Source: Rhodococcus sp. 4CII
GTDB taxonomy: Bacteria > Actinomycetota > Actinomycetes > Mycobacteriales > Mycobacteriaceae
Direction: 5' to 3'
Assembly (NCBI RefSeq): GCF_014256275.1
Contig: NZ_JACCFE010000002.1
Coordinates: 1,302,001-1,366,000 of the forward strand
Length of the DNA: 64,000 bases
In this document: positions 33,218 through 42,407 of the stretch, one piece after another
Position numbering within the stretch: the first letter of the stretch is position 1
Layout: every line of letters starts with the position of its first letter
Program-made: the position numbers and the translations under genes
Notes under the pieces: generated by a model
Told to the model about the DNA's origin: nothing
The model's input: the letters and a program-made list of their open reading frames with translations, nothing else
Databases searched by the model: none

Positions 33218-34785
33218 CTGTGCGTACCTCCCTGGGGGTCCTGCTCGGCGACGGTGGGTGCGGGATCGTGCTCACCGACGGTGACGAGGACGTGACTCAC
33301 CGCGGGCGTGATGACGTCGAGCACGGGTTTCGGGTAGACGCCGAGGACGAGCAGCAGGGCGATCAGTGGCGCCACCACGGCGATCTCGCGGCGCACGAGG
33401 TCGCGCACCGACTCGTTGCCCTCCTTCACCGGCCCGGTCATCATCCGCTGGTAGAGCCACAGCACGTAGATCGCGGCGAGGACGAGCGCGAAAGTCGCCA
33501 CCACGGCCGCGATCTGGTACCGCGAGAACGTGCCGATCAGGACGAGGAACTCACTGACGAAGGGCGCCAGCCCCGGCAGCGACAGCGTGGCGAGACCCGC
33601 CACGAGGAACGTCCCGGCCAGCACCGGGGCGACCTTCTGCACGCCGCCGTAGTCGGCGATGACGCGAGTGCCGCGCCGCGACACCAGGAATCCCGCGATC
33701 AGGAACAGGGCCGCAGTCGAGATGCCGTGATTGACCATGTAGAGCGTCGACCCGGCCTGCCCCTGGCTCGTCATGGCGAAGATGCCGAGGATGATGAACC
33801 CGAAGTGGGAGATCGACGTGTAGGCGATCAGCCGCATCACGTCGGTCTGCCCGATCGCCAGCACCGCGCCGTAGATGATGCCGATCACCGCCAGCACCGT
33901 GACGAACGGTGCGAAGTACGCGGATGCGTCCGGGAACATCTGCAGGCAGAAGCGCAGCATGCCGAACGTGCCGACCTTGTCGACGACGGCCATCATGAGC
34001 ACCGCGCTGGCCGGCGTGGCCTCCACCGCGGCGCCCGGCAGCCAGGTGTGGAACGGCCACAGCGGCGCCTTGACGGCGAACGCGAACATGAATCCGAGGA
34101 ACAGCGCCTTCAGCACGCCGGGGTCCGCGTCCAGCCCTTCGGCGACGATCACCCGGAAGTCGAACGTGCCGCCGCCCAAGGCGTCCTGACGGGCCGTCAC
34201 CACGTACACCCCGATGACCGCCGCGAGCATGACGAGGCCGCCGAACAGGTTGTAGAGCAGGAACTTCACCGCGGCGTACGACTTCCCCACCCCACCGAAT
34301 CCGCCGATCAGGAAGTACATCGGGATGAGCATCGCCTCGAAGAAGATGTAGAAGAGCAGAACGTCCAGGGCGGTGAACGACACCATCACCATCGCCTCGA
34401 CCACCAGCGTCAGCGCCACGTACGTGTGGGCCATCCGCCGCCGCGCGTAGTCCGGAGCGGAGTCACCGTCATTCCACCCCGCGAGCAACAGCAGCGGCAC
34501 GAGAACGGCGGTGAGGAGCACGAGGACCAGCGCGATGCCGTCCAGGCCCAGGATGTACCGGGTGCCGAACGCCGGGATCCAGGCGTGCGATTCGACGAAC
34601 TGGTACTGCTCGCCGGTCGGATCGAATCGGATCGCGAGCACGACCGCCAGGCACAGCACCACCACGGACACGCCCACTGCTGTCGACTTCGCGAGCGCGC
34701 GCCGGTCGACGGGCAGGGCGAGGACGACACCTGCCCCGACGAGTGGCAGCACCCACAGGGCGGTCAGCCACGGAAACCCGCTCAC
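33214..34785 (-). CDS. nuoM: NADH-quinone oxidoreductase subunit M
   Basis: This 523-residue antiporter-like proton-pumping subunit contains the channel region WPFHTWLPGAAVEATPASAVLMMAVVDKVGTFGMLRF and the helix glutamate in FFEAMLIPMYFLIG. The GTG at 34785 is chosen because it overlaps the nuoL stop (GTGA) and gives the expected N-terminus SGFPWLTALWVLPLVGA. Longer frames to 35328 read antisense-like sequence through nuoL and are not credible. Confidence 0.95.
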   Translation of the reverse strand: MSGFPWLTALWVLPLVGAGVVLALPVDRRALAKSTAVGVSVVVLCLAVVLAIRFDPTGEQYQFVESHAWIPAFGTRYILGLDGIALVLVLLTAVLVPLLLLAGWNDGDSAPDYARRRMAHTYVALTLVVEAMVMVSFTALDVLLFYIFFEAMLIPMYFLIGGFGGVGKSYAAVKFLLYNLFGGLVMLAAVIGVYVVTARQDALGGGTFDFRVIVAEGLDADPGVLKALFLGFMFAFAVKAPLWPFHTWLPGAAVEATPASAVLMMAVVDKVGTFGMLRFCLQMFPDASAYFAPFVTVLAVIGIIYGAVLAIGQTDVMRLIAYTSISHFGFIILGIFAMTSQGQAGSTLYMVNHGISTAALFLIAGFLVSRRGTRVIADYGGVQKVAPVLAGTFLVAGLATLSLPGLAPFVSEFLVLIGTFSRYQIAAVVATFALVLAAIYVLWLYQRMMTGPVKEGNESVRDLVRREIAVVAPLIALLLVLGVYPKPVLDVITPAVSHVLVTVGEHDPAPTVAEQDPQGGTHR

Positions 34786-36674
34786 CACAACCTCACCAGC
34801 ATCGTGGCGACGAGAAGCGCCGCGCCCGCGAACATGAACAGGGCGTACGACCGGACGAACCCGGTCTGCAGGCGCCGGAACCGCATCGACGTCCCGCCGA
34901 CCAGCGCGGCGAACCCGTTGACGGCGCCGTCGACTCCCTGGTCGTCGACGGCCACGAGCGTTCGCGTCAATTCCTGCCCGGGCCGCATCAACACCGTTTC
35001 GTTGAACGCGTCGCCGTACAGATCGTTCCGTGCCGCGACGGTGAGCGCGGTGACCTTCGCCGGCGCGACGTCGGGGACCGGCTGCCGGGCGTACTGGCGG
35101 TAGGCCACCGCCACCCCGGCGAGCACCACCACCAGGGTGAGACCCGTGATCGCCCAGACCGGGAGCGCGGGCTCGCCGTGACGGGCTCCGACGACAGGTT
35201 CCAGCCAGTGCTGCAGCGAGGACCCGACGGCGAGCAGGGCACCCGCGGCGACCGAGCCGACCGCGAGCAGAATCATCGGCACCGTCATCACCCCCGGCGA
35301 CTCGTGGGGGTCGGCCTCGGGTTCCCACCGCCGTTGTCCGAAGAAGGTCATCAGCATCACCCTGGTCATGTAGAAGGCGGTGAGTCCCGCGCCCAGCAGC
35401 GTCACGGTTCCGAGGACGATGCCCTCGGCGCCCTCGGCGGCGAACGCCGCTTCGATGATCTTGTCCTTGGAGAAGAAGCCGGAAAAGGGCGGAATCCCGA
35501 TGATCGCCAGGTATCCCAACCCGAACGTGACGAACGTGATCGGCATGAAGGTCCGTAGTCCGCCGTAATGCCGCATGTTCACCTCGTCGTTCATTCCGTG
35601 CATCACCGAGCCGGCACCGAGGAACAGGCCGGCCTTGAAGAAGCCGTGGGTCAGCAGGAGCATGATCGCGAACGCGTACCCCGCCGGACCCAGGCCGGCT
35701 GCGAGCACCATGTACCCGATCTGGCTCATCGTCGACGCCGCCAGCGCCTTCTTGATGTCGTCCTTCGCGCAGCCGATGATCGCGCCGAACAGCAGCGTCA
35801 CCGCACCGACGATCACCACGGCCAGTTGTGCATTCGGGGCCAGGTCGAAGATCGCGCCCGAACGGACGATCAGATAGACACCCGCGGTCACCATGGTCGC
35901 GGCGTGGATGAGCGCCGACACCGGCGTGGGGCCCTCCATCGCGTCACCGAGCCAGGACTGCAACGGAACCTGCGCCGATTTGCCGCAGGCGGCGAGAAGA
36001 AGCGCCAGCCCGATCGCGGTGAGTATCCCCTCGCTCGCGGCCTCGGCGCCCGTGAACACGTCGGCGAATTCGACCGAACCGAACGTCGAGAACATCATCA
36101 TCATGGCGAAGACCAGGCCCATGTCGCCGACGCGGTTGACCACGAACGCCTTCTTCGCGGCCGCCGCCGCGGTCGGCTTGTACTGCCAGAAGCCGATGAG
36201 CAGGTACGACGCGAGACCCACCCCTTCCCAGCCGACGTACAGGCCCAGAAAGTTGTCGGCGAGGACAAGCAGCAGCATCGCGGCGAGGAACAGGTTCAGA
36301 TAGGCGAAGAACTTCCGGCGCTCCGGGTCGTGCGCCATGTACCCGACCGAGTAGATGTGGATCAGCGAACCGACTCCGGTGATCAGCAATACGAAACACA
36401 TGGACAGCTGGTCGAGTTGGAGTCCGAAGTCCACCTGCAGTGCGCCGACCGGCACCCAGCTGAACAGAACCTGATGCACCGTGCGGTCGGCCGTGTCCCG
36501 GCCCAGCATGTCGACGAAGAACGCGACGCCGAGCGCGAACGAGGCCAGCGCCGTCACACAGCCGAGGAGGTGGCCCCACGAATCGCTGCGCCTGCCGGTC
36601 AGCAGAAGCACGGCTGCGCCGAGGAGCGGCAGAACCGGGAGGAGCCACACGGCCGACGAGAGCGTTCCGCTCAT
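34782..36674 (-). CDS. nuoL: NADH-quinone oxidoreductase subunit L
   Basis: This 630-residue protein is the largest antiporter-like subunit of the membrane arm. It has about 16 helices, including the C-terminal lateral helix that runs along the arm. The N-terminal LGLYVGWEGVGLASYLLIGFW and the channel region LQSWLGDAMEGPTPVSALIHAATMVTAGVYLI are diagnostic. About 70 bp separate it from nuoK upstream; this gap contains no stem-loop that I can see. Confidence 0.96.
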   Translation of the reverse strand: MSGTLSSAVWLLPVLPLLGAAVLLLTGRRSDSWGHLLGCVTALASFALGVAFFVDMLGRDTADRTVHQVLFSWVPVGALQVDFGLQLDQLSMCFVLLITGVGSLIHIYSVGYMAHDPERRKFFAYLNLFLAAMLLLVLADNFLGLYVGWEGVGLASYLLIGFWQYKPTAAAAAKKAFVVNRVGDMGLVFAMMMMFSTFGSVEFADVFTGAEAASEGILTAIGLALLLAACGKSAQVPLQSWLGDAMEGPTPVSALIHAATMVTAGVYLIVRSGAIFDLAPNAQLAVVIVGAVTLLFGAIIGCAKDDIKKALAASTMSQIGYMVLAAGLGPAGYAFAIMLLLTHGFFKAGLFLGAGSVMHGMNDEVNMRHYGGLRTFMPITFVTFGLGYLAIIGIPPFSGFFSKDKIIEAAFAAEGAEGIVLGTVTLLGAGLTAFYMTRVMLMTFFGQRRWEPEADPHESPGVMTVPMILLAVGSVAAGALLAVGSSLQHWLEPVVGARHGEPALPVWAITGLTLVVVLAGVAVAYRQYARQPVPDVAPAKVTALTVAARNDLYGDAFNETVLMRPGQELTRTLVAVDDQGVDGAVNGFAALVGGTSMRFRRLQTGFVRSYALFMFAGAALLVATMLVRLW

Positions 36675-36746
36675 GCCGCACCGCCGATCGGGGTGTCGTC
36701 GTCGGGCAAAGTCACCTTCTCGAGGATGTGCGTCATCGGGGACCCG

Positions 36747-37046
36747 TCAGTTCTTGAGGAGGTTGGCGTCGTCGACGGAAGCCGAACGGCGGGAACGGAA
36801 GATGGTCATGATGATCGCCAGCCCGACGACCACCTCGGCGGCCGCGACGACCATGGTGAAGAACGCGAAGACCTGACCGTCGAGATTGCCGTGCATGCGG
36901 GCGAACGTCACGAACGCCAGATTCGAGGCGTTGAGCATCAGTTCGATGCACATGAACACGATGATCGCGTTGCGCCGGATCAGCACTCCCGCCGCGCCGA
37001 TCGTGAACAGCAGCGCGGACAGGTAGAGGTAGTTCTCCGGGTTCAT
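36747..37046 (-). CDS. nuoK: NADH-quinone oxidoreductase subunit K
   Basis: This 99-residue subunit has three helices. RNAIIVFMCIELMLNASNLAFV carries the conserved membrane glutamate on the proton path. The ATG at 37046 overlaps the nuoJ stop (ATGA); longer frames upstream belong to other genes. The length equals that of most bacterial NuoK proteins. Confidence 0.95.
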   Translation of the reverse strand: MNPENYLYLSALLFTIGAAGVLIRRNAIIVFMCIELMLNASNLAFVTFARMHGNLDGQVFAFFTMVVAAAEVVVGLAIIMTIFRSRRSASVDDANLLKN

Positions 37047-37864
37047 CGCCGGCCCCCTTCCTCGGATCCACCGGGTTCGGGGGTCGCGACGTCCGCGGTG
37101 CCCAGTGCCCGCGCCGGCAGGCTCGGCCGCCGTTCGAGCGACCGGCTGACGGACAGCTCGGAGAACGTGCCGTCGGGAAGCAACGCCGGGATGTCGACCG
37201 CGTTGTGCCGGGCGTAGACGCCCGGGCTGGGCAACGGTGTGACTCGAGCGCCCTCCCGGACACGGTCCTGGGACAGCTCGCGCTGGTCCTTCCGGCGCTC
37301 GAAACGCTCGCGGTGGGCGAGCACCATGGCGCCGATCGTCGCGGTGATGAGCAACGCACCGGTGAGCTCGAACGCCCACACGTACCGGACGAACACGAGC
37401 TCCGCCAGGCCCTCGACGTTGCCCGCCGCGTTGGCCTCGTTGAGACCGGTGAACGCGGATACGGACGCACTGCCGAGGCCACCGATCAGGAGCAATCCGA
37501 AGCCCAGCCCCGCGACGATGGCAGCCACCCGTTGACCGCGCAGGTTCTCGACGAGGGATTCGGAGGAGTCGACGCCGATGAGCATGAGCACGAACAGGAA
37601 CAGCATCATGACCGCACCGGTGTAGACGACGATCTGCACGACGCCGAGGAACAGCGCGCCCTGCGCGATGTAGAAGACGGCCAGGATGATCATGGTCGTG
37701 GCGAGGAAGATTGCCGAGTAGACGGCTTTGGTTGCGCTGACCACTCCCAGCGCGCCGATCACGGCCAGGGTCCCGAGGATCCAGAACTGCACCCCCTCTC
37801 CCGTCGAGGTCTGGGTGAAGGGTTCCGCGACCAAGTGGACCGCGGACGGCATCGTGTTCACCAC
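37043..37864 (-). CDS. nuoJ: NADH-quinone oxidoreductase subunit J
   Basis: This 273-residue protein has five helices in the first 180 residues (FWILGTLAVIGALGVVSATKAVYSAIFLATTMIILAVFY, GVVQIVVYTGAVMMLFLFVLML), containing the conserved pi-bulge helix. It is followed by a hydrophilic C-terminal tail of about 85 residues (RFERRKDQRELSQDRVREGARVTPLPSPGVYARHNAVDIPALLPDG). Long tails are common in actinobacterial NuoJ. It is preceded by nuoI after 19 bp. Confidence 0.95.
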   Translation of the reverse strand: MVNTMPSAVHLVAEPFTQTSTGEGVQFWILGTLAVIGALGVVSATKAVYSAIFLATTMIILAVFYIAQGALFLGVVQIVVYTGAVMMLFLFVLMLIGVDSSESLVENLRGQRVAAIVAGLGFGLLLIGGLGSASVSAFTGLNEANAAGNVEGLAELVFVRYVWAFELTGALLITATIGAMVLAHRERFERRKDQRELSQDRVREGARVTPLPSPGVYARHNAVDIPALLPDGTFSELSVSRSLERRPSLPARALGTADVATPEPGGSEEGGRR

Positions 37865-37883
37865 GTCGGCTCTCCTCCCTCGA

Positions 37884-38450
37884 TCACGGCCTGTCCCCCG
37901 TCGTGTCCTCGGTCGCGGACGCGTCCTGCGACGCAGCCGCCGCTCCCCCGGTCACAGTGCCGCGGTAGTAGTCCTCGGCCGTGGTGCCGGGGGCCATCGG
38001 GTGCGGCGACGCGGCCATGCCGGGTTCGAGCGGCGCCAGCAGCCGGTCCTTCTCGTAGATCAGGCCGGCCCGGTTGTCGTCGGCCATCTCGTATTCGTTG
38101 GTCATGGTCAGCGCCCGCGTCGGGCACGCCTCGATGCACAGCCCGCACCCGATGCACCGCAGGTAGTTGATCTGGTAGACGCGGCCGTACCGTTCACCCG
38201 GCGAGAAGCGTTCCTCGTCGGTGTTGTCGGCGCCCTCCACGAAGATGGCGTCGGCGGGGCACGCCCAGGCGCACAGTTCGCACCCGATGCACTTCTCCAG
38301 CCCGTCCGCGTATCGGTTGAGCTGGTGTCTGCCGTGATAGCGGGGCGCCGTCGGCGCCTTCTCCTCGGGGTAGAACTCGGTGTTCGATTTCTTGAACATC
38401 GTCGAGAAGGTCACGCCGAATCCGGCTATGGGGCCGAGGAATTTAGTCAT
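37884..38450 (-). CDS. nuoI: NADH-quinone oxidoreductase subunit I (2x[4Fe-4S])
   Basis: This 188-residue peripheral-arm ferredoxin-like subunit carries two 4Fe-4S motifs (CIGCELCAWACP and CIGCGLCIEACP) that bind clusters N6a and N6b. The N-terminal helix (GFGVTFSTMFKKSNTEFYPEE) sits against the membrane arm. The tail after about 160 is Ala/Thr-rich and probably disordered. The ATG at 38450 overlaps the end of nuoH by 8 bases; a longer frame upstream lacks support. Confidence 0.96.
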   Translation of the reverse strand: MTKFLGPIAGFGVTFSTMFKKSNTEFYPEEKAPTAPRYHGRHQLNRYADGLEKCIGCELCAWACPADAIFVEGADNTDEERFSPGERYGRVYQINYLRCIGCGLCIEACPTRALTMTNEYEMADDNRAGLIYEKDRLLAPLEPGMAASPHPMAPGTTAEDYYRGTVTGGAAAASQDASATEDTTGDRP

Positions 38451-39795
38451 CACTGTTCTCCTGGGTCGATCCGCTGGACTGCGCGCCGGTGACGGAGACG
38501 GGCGTGCGCCGGAACGCAGGCAGCGTCTGCCCCGGCATGGGCGGCACCGGATACCCGCCGGCCATGGGGTCGAACGGTTCGAGCGTCTCCGGGGAGAGCT
38601 CGGCGCGTCCCCGCGGTGCCGGTGGTTCCTCGGGTGCACGAACTCGGCCCGGACGCAGACGGTTCCACAGCAGCGCCACCACGACCACTGCCACCACCAG
38701 GCCCGCGACGACGAGGGCGATCGTCCGGCCGTCGTATCCGTCGTTGCGGAACGCGCGGACGGTGGCGACGATCATGACCCACGCCAGCGAGATCGGAATC
38801 AGGATCTTCCAGCCGAGACCCATGAACTGGTCGTACCGCAGCCGGGGCAGGGTGGCGCGCAACCAGACGAAGACGAACAGGAAGCACCAGACCTTGAGCG
38901 TGAACCACAACACCGGCCACCAGCCGGAGTTCGCGCCGTCCCACAGGCTGATCGGGAACGGTGCGTGCCAGCCGCCGAGGAACAACGTGGTGGCGAGGGC
39001 CGACACCGTCACCATGTTGACGTACTCGGCGAGCATGAACATCGCGAAGCTCAGCGAGGAGTACTCGGTGTGGAAGCCGCCGACCAGTTCACCCTCGGCC
39101 TCGGGGAGGTCGAACGGCGCGCGGTTGGTCTCGCCGACCATGGACGTGACGTAGATGAGGAACGACGGCAGCAGCAGGAAGACGTACCAGGTGCGTTCCT
39201 GCGCGGCGACGATGCCGGACGTGGACATGGTTCCGGCGTCCAGGAAGACGGCCGCGAACGACAGTGCCATCGCGATCTCGTACGAGATCACCTGCGCCGT
39301 CGATCGCAGACCGCCCAGCAACGGGTACGTGGAGCCGGACGCCCAGCCGGCGAGCACGATGCCGTAGACGCCGATCGACGTGGCCGCGAGGACGTAGAGG
39401 ACGGCCACCGGGAGGTCGGTCAGTTGCAGGGCCGTGTGGTGCCCGAAAATCGAGACCTCGGGTCCGAACGGGATCACGGCGAACGCCATGAACGCCGGCA
39501 CCGCGGCGATGATCGGGGCGAGGATGTAGATCGGCTTGTCCACACCCTTCGGGACGATCCCCTCCTTGAGAGCGAGCTTGATGCCGTCGGCGAGGCTCTG
39601 CAGCATGCCCCGCGGGCCCACGCGGTTCGGGCCGACGCGCATCTGCATCCAGGCCATCACCTTGCGTTCGGCGAGGATCGTCAGGAGCGGTGTGAGGACG
39701 AGGAACACGAAGATCGCCAGAGCCTTGCCGACCACCAGCCACCACGGGTCGTGACCGAAGAGCGCGGGGTCGGGGTAGACGGCGTCGATCGTCAC
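38443..39795 (-). CDS. nuoH: NADH-quinone oxidoreductase subunit H
   Basis: This 450-residue, eight-helix membrane subunit forms the quinone-entry chamber with NuoB/D. AERKVMAWMQMRVGPNRVGPRGMLQSLADGIKL and the loop FLIYVTSMVGETNRAPFDLPEAEGELVGGFHTEYSS, with conserved acidic residues, are diagnostic. A C-terminal Pro/Arg-rich extension (after about 375) is actinobacterial in style. The GTG at 39795 overlaps the nuoG stop (GTGA). Confidence 0.95.
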   Translation of the reverse strand: MTIDAVYPDPALFGHDPWWLVVGKALAIFVFLVLTPLLTILAERKVMAWMQMRVGPNRVGPRGMLQSLADGIKLALKEGIVPKGVDKPIYILAPIIAAVPAFMAFAVIPFGPEVSIFGHHTALQLTDLPVAVLYVLAATSIGVYGIVLAGWASGSTYPLLGGLRSTAQVISYEIAMALSFAAVFLDAGTMSTSGIVAAQERTWYVFLLLPSFLIYVTSMVGETNRAPFDLPEAEGELVGGFHTEYSSLSFAMFMLAEYVNMVTVSALATTLFLGGWHAPFPISLWDGANSGWWPVLWFTLKVWCFLFVFVWLRATLPRLRYDQFMGLGWKILIPISLAWVMIVATVRAFRNDGYDGRTIALVVAGLVVAVVVVALLWNRLRPGRVRAPEEPPAPRGRAELSPETLEPFDPMAGGYPVPPMPGQTLPAFRRTPVSVTGAQSSGSTQENSDD

Positions 39796-42260
39796 AGCGC
39801 ACCTCCCGGGACGGTGCCGCCGGTGTCGGCCGCACGGCGGACGTGGACGACGCTCCCCGCGACCGCGGCCAGTTGCCGGTAGACCGCGGAGCCGGGCGAG
39901 TTGAGGGGCAGCCACACCACCCGGTCCGGCATGTCGGTGATGGTCAGCGGCAGGGTGACGGCGCCCCGTTCCGTCGACACCGTGATCGGGTCTCCTTCGC
40001 GCGCACCGGTATCGGCCGCCGTGGCGGCGGACATCCGCACAACCGGGGTGCGGGCCGTGCCCGCCAGGTGAGGTTCCCCGTCCTGGAGCCGTCCCGAGTC
40101 GAGCAGCATCCGCCAGGTCGCCAGCACCGCCTCCCCTGGCCCGAGTTCGGGTCGCGGCGGTTGCCGGTGGTCGGGCGGAGCGGAGAAGTCTCCGTCCCAG
40201 GCGCCCAGCCGCTCGAGTTCGCGACGTGCTGTCGCGGCATCGGGAAGAGCGAGCGGGACACCCATTTCGCCGGCGATGGCGTGCAGAACCCGCTGGTCGG
40301 GCATCGCACCCGTGTTGCGGAGCGCGGTGTCGAAATCGCGAACGCGGCCCTCCCAGTCGAGGAACGCACCAGGCTTCTCCATGACCGGCGCGACGGGGAA
40401 CACCACGTCCGCACGGGCGGTGATCGCACTGTGGCGCAGTTCCAGGCTGACCACGAATCCGGCCGCGTCGACGGCGGCCGACGCGGCGTCCGGGTCGGGA
40501 AGGTCGTCGGCCTCCACCCCGCCGATCAGCAACGCGCCGAGCGTCTTCGCGGCGGCCGCCGCGAGAATGCCCGTGGTGTCGCGGCCCACGGTGTCCGGCA
40601 GATCGGCGACGTTCCACACGGACGCGACCTGCCGCCGGGCCACGGGATCGCCGACCGGCCGGCCGCCCGGGAGCAGTCCGGGCAGCGCCCCCGCCTCCAG
40701 TGCACCGCGTTCACCGGCCCGCCGCGGCACCCATGCCAGCCGAGCCCCGGTGTCGTCGGCGAGCCGGACCGCCGCGGACAGCGCCCCCGGCACCGCGGCG
40801 AGTCTCTCCCCGACCATGATCACCGCGCCCGGTCGACGCAGGAGTGCGGTGACGCCCGACTCCCGATCACCGGTACGGAGTCCGTCGAGGACCTCCGGCT
40901 CCGCATTCGGCGCGGCGGGCAACAGCGTGCCCGTCATCTTCGCCAGGCCACGGGACGCGTACGGAGCCACCGAATAGACCGGAACGGACTTCGCGCGGGC
41001 GGCCTTGCGCAGCCGCAGAAACACGATCGGCGACTCCTCCTCCGGCTCGAATCCGACGAGGAGGACCACCGGTGCGGCGTCCAGATCCTCGTAGGTGACG
41101 GCCAGACGCTGCCCCGCCACCCGGGCGGCCAGGAATTCGGCCTCCTCCGCGGAGTGCGCGCGGGCGCGGAAGTCGATGTCGTTGGTGCCGAGCGCCGTTC
41201 GCGCGAATTTCGCGTAAGCGTAGGCGTCCTCCCACGTGGACCGGCCCCCGACGAGAACGCCCACACTGCCCCGCGCGGCAGCCAGCCCCCGCGCCGCAGC
41301 AGCCAGCGCCTCCGACCAGGAGGCGGGTGCCAGTACGCCGTCGTCGCCGCGGACCAGAGGCGTGCCGATCCGGTCGCGCTGCGTGGCATACGCGAACGCC
41401 CACCGGCCCTTGTCGCAGTTCCATTCCTCGTTGACCTCGGGGTCGTCGCCCGCCAGCCGACGCAGCACAGTGCCCCGGCGATGATCGGTGCGCTGCGCAC
41501 AGCCGCTGGCGCAGTGCTCACACACGCTCGGACTGGAGATCAGGTCGAACGGCCGGGCCCGGAACCGATACGCCGTACCGGTCAGCGCACCCACCGGGCA
41601 GATCTGGACCGTGTTGCCGGAGAAATACGACTCGAACGGCTCCTTCGCGTAGATCCCCACCTGCTGCAGCGCACCGCGTTCCTGCAGTTCGATGAACGGA
41701 TCACCGGCAACCTGCTGAGAGAATCGGGTGCACCGCGCGCACAGCACACACCGCTCACGGTCCAGCAGGACCTCCGTCGACAACGGAATCGGCTTCGGGA
41801 ACGTGCGCTTGACCTCCCCGAACCGCGACTCCGCACGCCCGTTCGACATCGCCTGATTCTGCAGCGGGCACTCGCCGCCCTTGTCACACACCGGGCAGTC
41901 GAGCGGATGGTTGATCAACAGCAACTCCATCACACCCTTCTGCGCCTTGTCGGCGACCGGTGACGTGAGCTGCGTGTGCACCACCATGCCGTCCGTGACC
42001 GTGGTGGTACACGACGCGAGCGGCTTGCGCTGACCCTCCACATCGACGAGGCACTGACGACACGCCCCGACCGGATCGAGCAACGGGTGGTCACAGAACC
42101 GCGGGATCTGAATGCCGATCATCTCCGCCGCGCGAATCACCAACGTGCCCTTCGGGACACTCACCTCGACACCGTCGATGACGACACTCACTGCTGTACC
42201 AGGGCTCGCTCCGCTCGCGGGCACCGGGGCTTTCACGCCCGCCCTTCCCTCGTCACTCAT
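39792..42260 (-). CDS. nuoG: NADH-quinone oxidoreductase subunit G
   Basis: This protein of about 822 residues carries iron-sulfur clusters of the electron wire. Cys motifs include FCDHPLLDPVGACRQC (2Fe-2S), CPVCDKGGECPLQ, RCVLCARCTRFS, and CEHCASGC, which begins the molybdopterin-type domain. The conserved domain starts at VSVVIDGVEVSVPKGTLVI. The first 25-30 residues (MSDEGRAGVKAPVPASGASPG) come from a repeat unit that also starts nuoC, so the ancestral start may be the GTG at about residue 26. An ATG at 42287 would add 9 more residues. The gap to nuoF (147 bp) consists largely of this repeat. Confidence 0.93.
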   Translation of the reverse strand: MSDEGRAGVKAPVPASGASPGTAVSVVIDGVEVSVPKGTLVIRAAEMIGIQIPRFCDHPLLDPVGACRQCLVDVEGQRKPLASCTTTVTDGMVVHTQLTSPVADKAQKGVMELLLINHPLDCPVCDKGGECPLQNQAMSNGRAESRFGEVKRTFPKPIPLSTEVLLDRERCVLCARCTRFSQQVAGDPFIELQERGALQQVGIYAKEPFESYFSGNTVQICPVGALTGTAYRFRARPFDLISSPSVCEHCASGCAQRTDHRRGTVLRRLAGDDPEVNEEWNCDKGRWAFAYATQRDRIGTPLVRGDDGVLAPASWSEALAAAARGLAAARGSVGVLVGGRSTWEDAYAYAKFARTALGTNDIDFRARAHSAEEAEFLAARVAGQRLAVTYEDLDAAPVVLLVGFEPEEESPIVFLRLRKAARAKSVPVYSVAPYASRGLAKMTGTLLPAAPNAEPEVLDGLRTGDRESGVTALLRRPGAVIMVGERLAAVPGALSAAVRLADDTGARLAWVPRRAGERGALEAGALPGLLPGGRPVGDPVARRQVASVWNVADLPDTVGRDTTGILAAAAAKTLGALLIGGVEADDLPDPDAASAAVDAAGFVVSLELRHSAITARADVVFPVAPVMEKPGAFLDWEGRVRDFDTALRNTGAMPDQRVLHAIAGEMGVPLALPDAATARRELERLGAWDGDFSAPPDHRQPPRPELGPGEAVLATWRMLLDSGRLQDGEPHLAGTARTPVVRMSAATAADTGAREGDPITVSTERGAVTLPLTITDMPDRVVWLPLNSPGSAVYRQLAAVAGSVVHVRRAADTGGTVPGGAL

Positions 42261-42280
42261 CCGCTGCGCTCCCTCGCTCC
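42203..42280 (-). repeat. copy A of a 78-bp repeat, overlapping the nuoG start
   Basis: This 78-bp unit starts GGCTCGCTCCGCTCGCGGGC and ends CGCTGCGCTCCCTCGCTCC. Copy B, 85 bp away at 42288-42365, differs at about seven positions. On the minus strand, copy A supplies the nuoG start codon and about the first 20 codons. Confidence 0.85.
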
Positions 42281-42287
42281 GGAACAT

Positions 42288-42365
42288 GGCTCGCTCCGCT
42301 CGCGGGCGCCAGGGCCTTCACGCGCGCCCTTCCCTCGTCACTCACTCGCTGCGCTCCCTCGCTTC
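42288..42365 (-). repeat. copy B of the 78-bp repeat in the nuoF-nuoG gap
   Basis: This copy is about 90% identical to copy A (42203-42280). It is followed by CTCAGTCCAGACCGCGCGG, and the same flank follows the related copy near nuoC (46745 onward). The unit therefore extends to about 100 bp and occurs at two separate gaps of the operon. It contains the same potential start (GTGAGTGACGAGGGAAGG on the minus strand) but no long frame. Confidence 0.85.
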
Positions 42366-42407
42366 TCAGTCCAGACCGCGCGGTCCCCGCGCCGGTCGGG
42401 GCGGGCA

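Noticed and set aside
33214..35328. Extended 704-residue NuoM
   Set aside because: The extra 180 residues lie in the antisense-like overlap with nuoL and are Arg/Gly-rich; the GTG at 34785 overlaps the nuoL stop and gives the normal NuoM start.
31478..37217. Several 500-630-residue plus-strand frames opposite nuoN, nuoM, nuoL and nuoK/J
   Set aside because: All are Asp/Arg/Gln/His-rich complements of membrane-protein genes whose own frames match complex I subunits.
38443..40617. Extended 724-residue NuoH
   Set aside because: The N-terminal 270 residues are an out-of-frame reading of nuoG; the GTG at 39795 gives the family start.
39843..41963. 706-residue plus-strand frame opposite nuoG
   Set aside because: No recognizable domain and typical antisense composition; nuoG has all cluster motifs.
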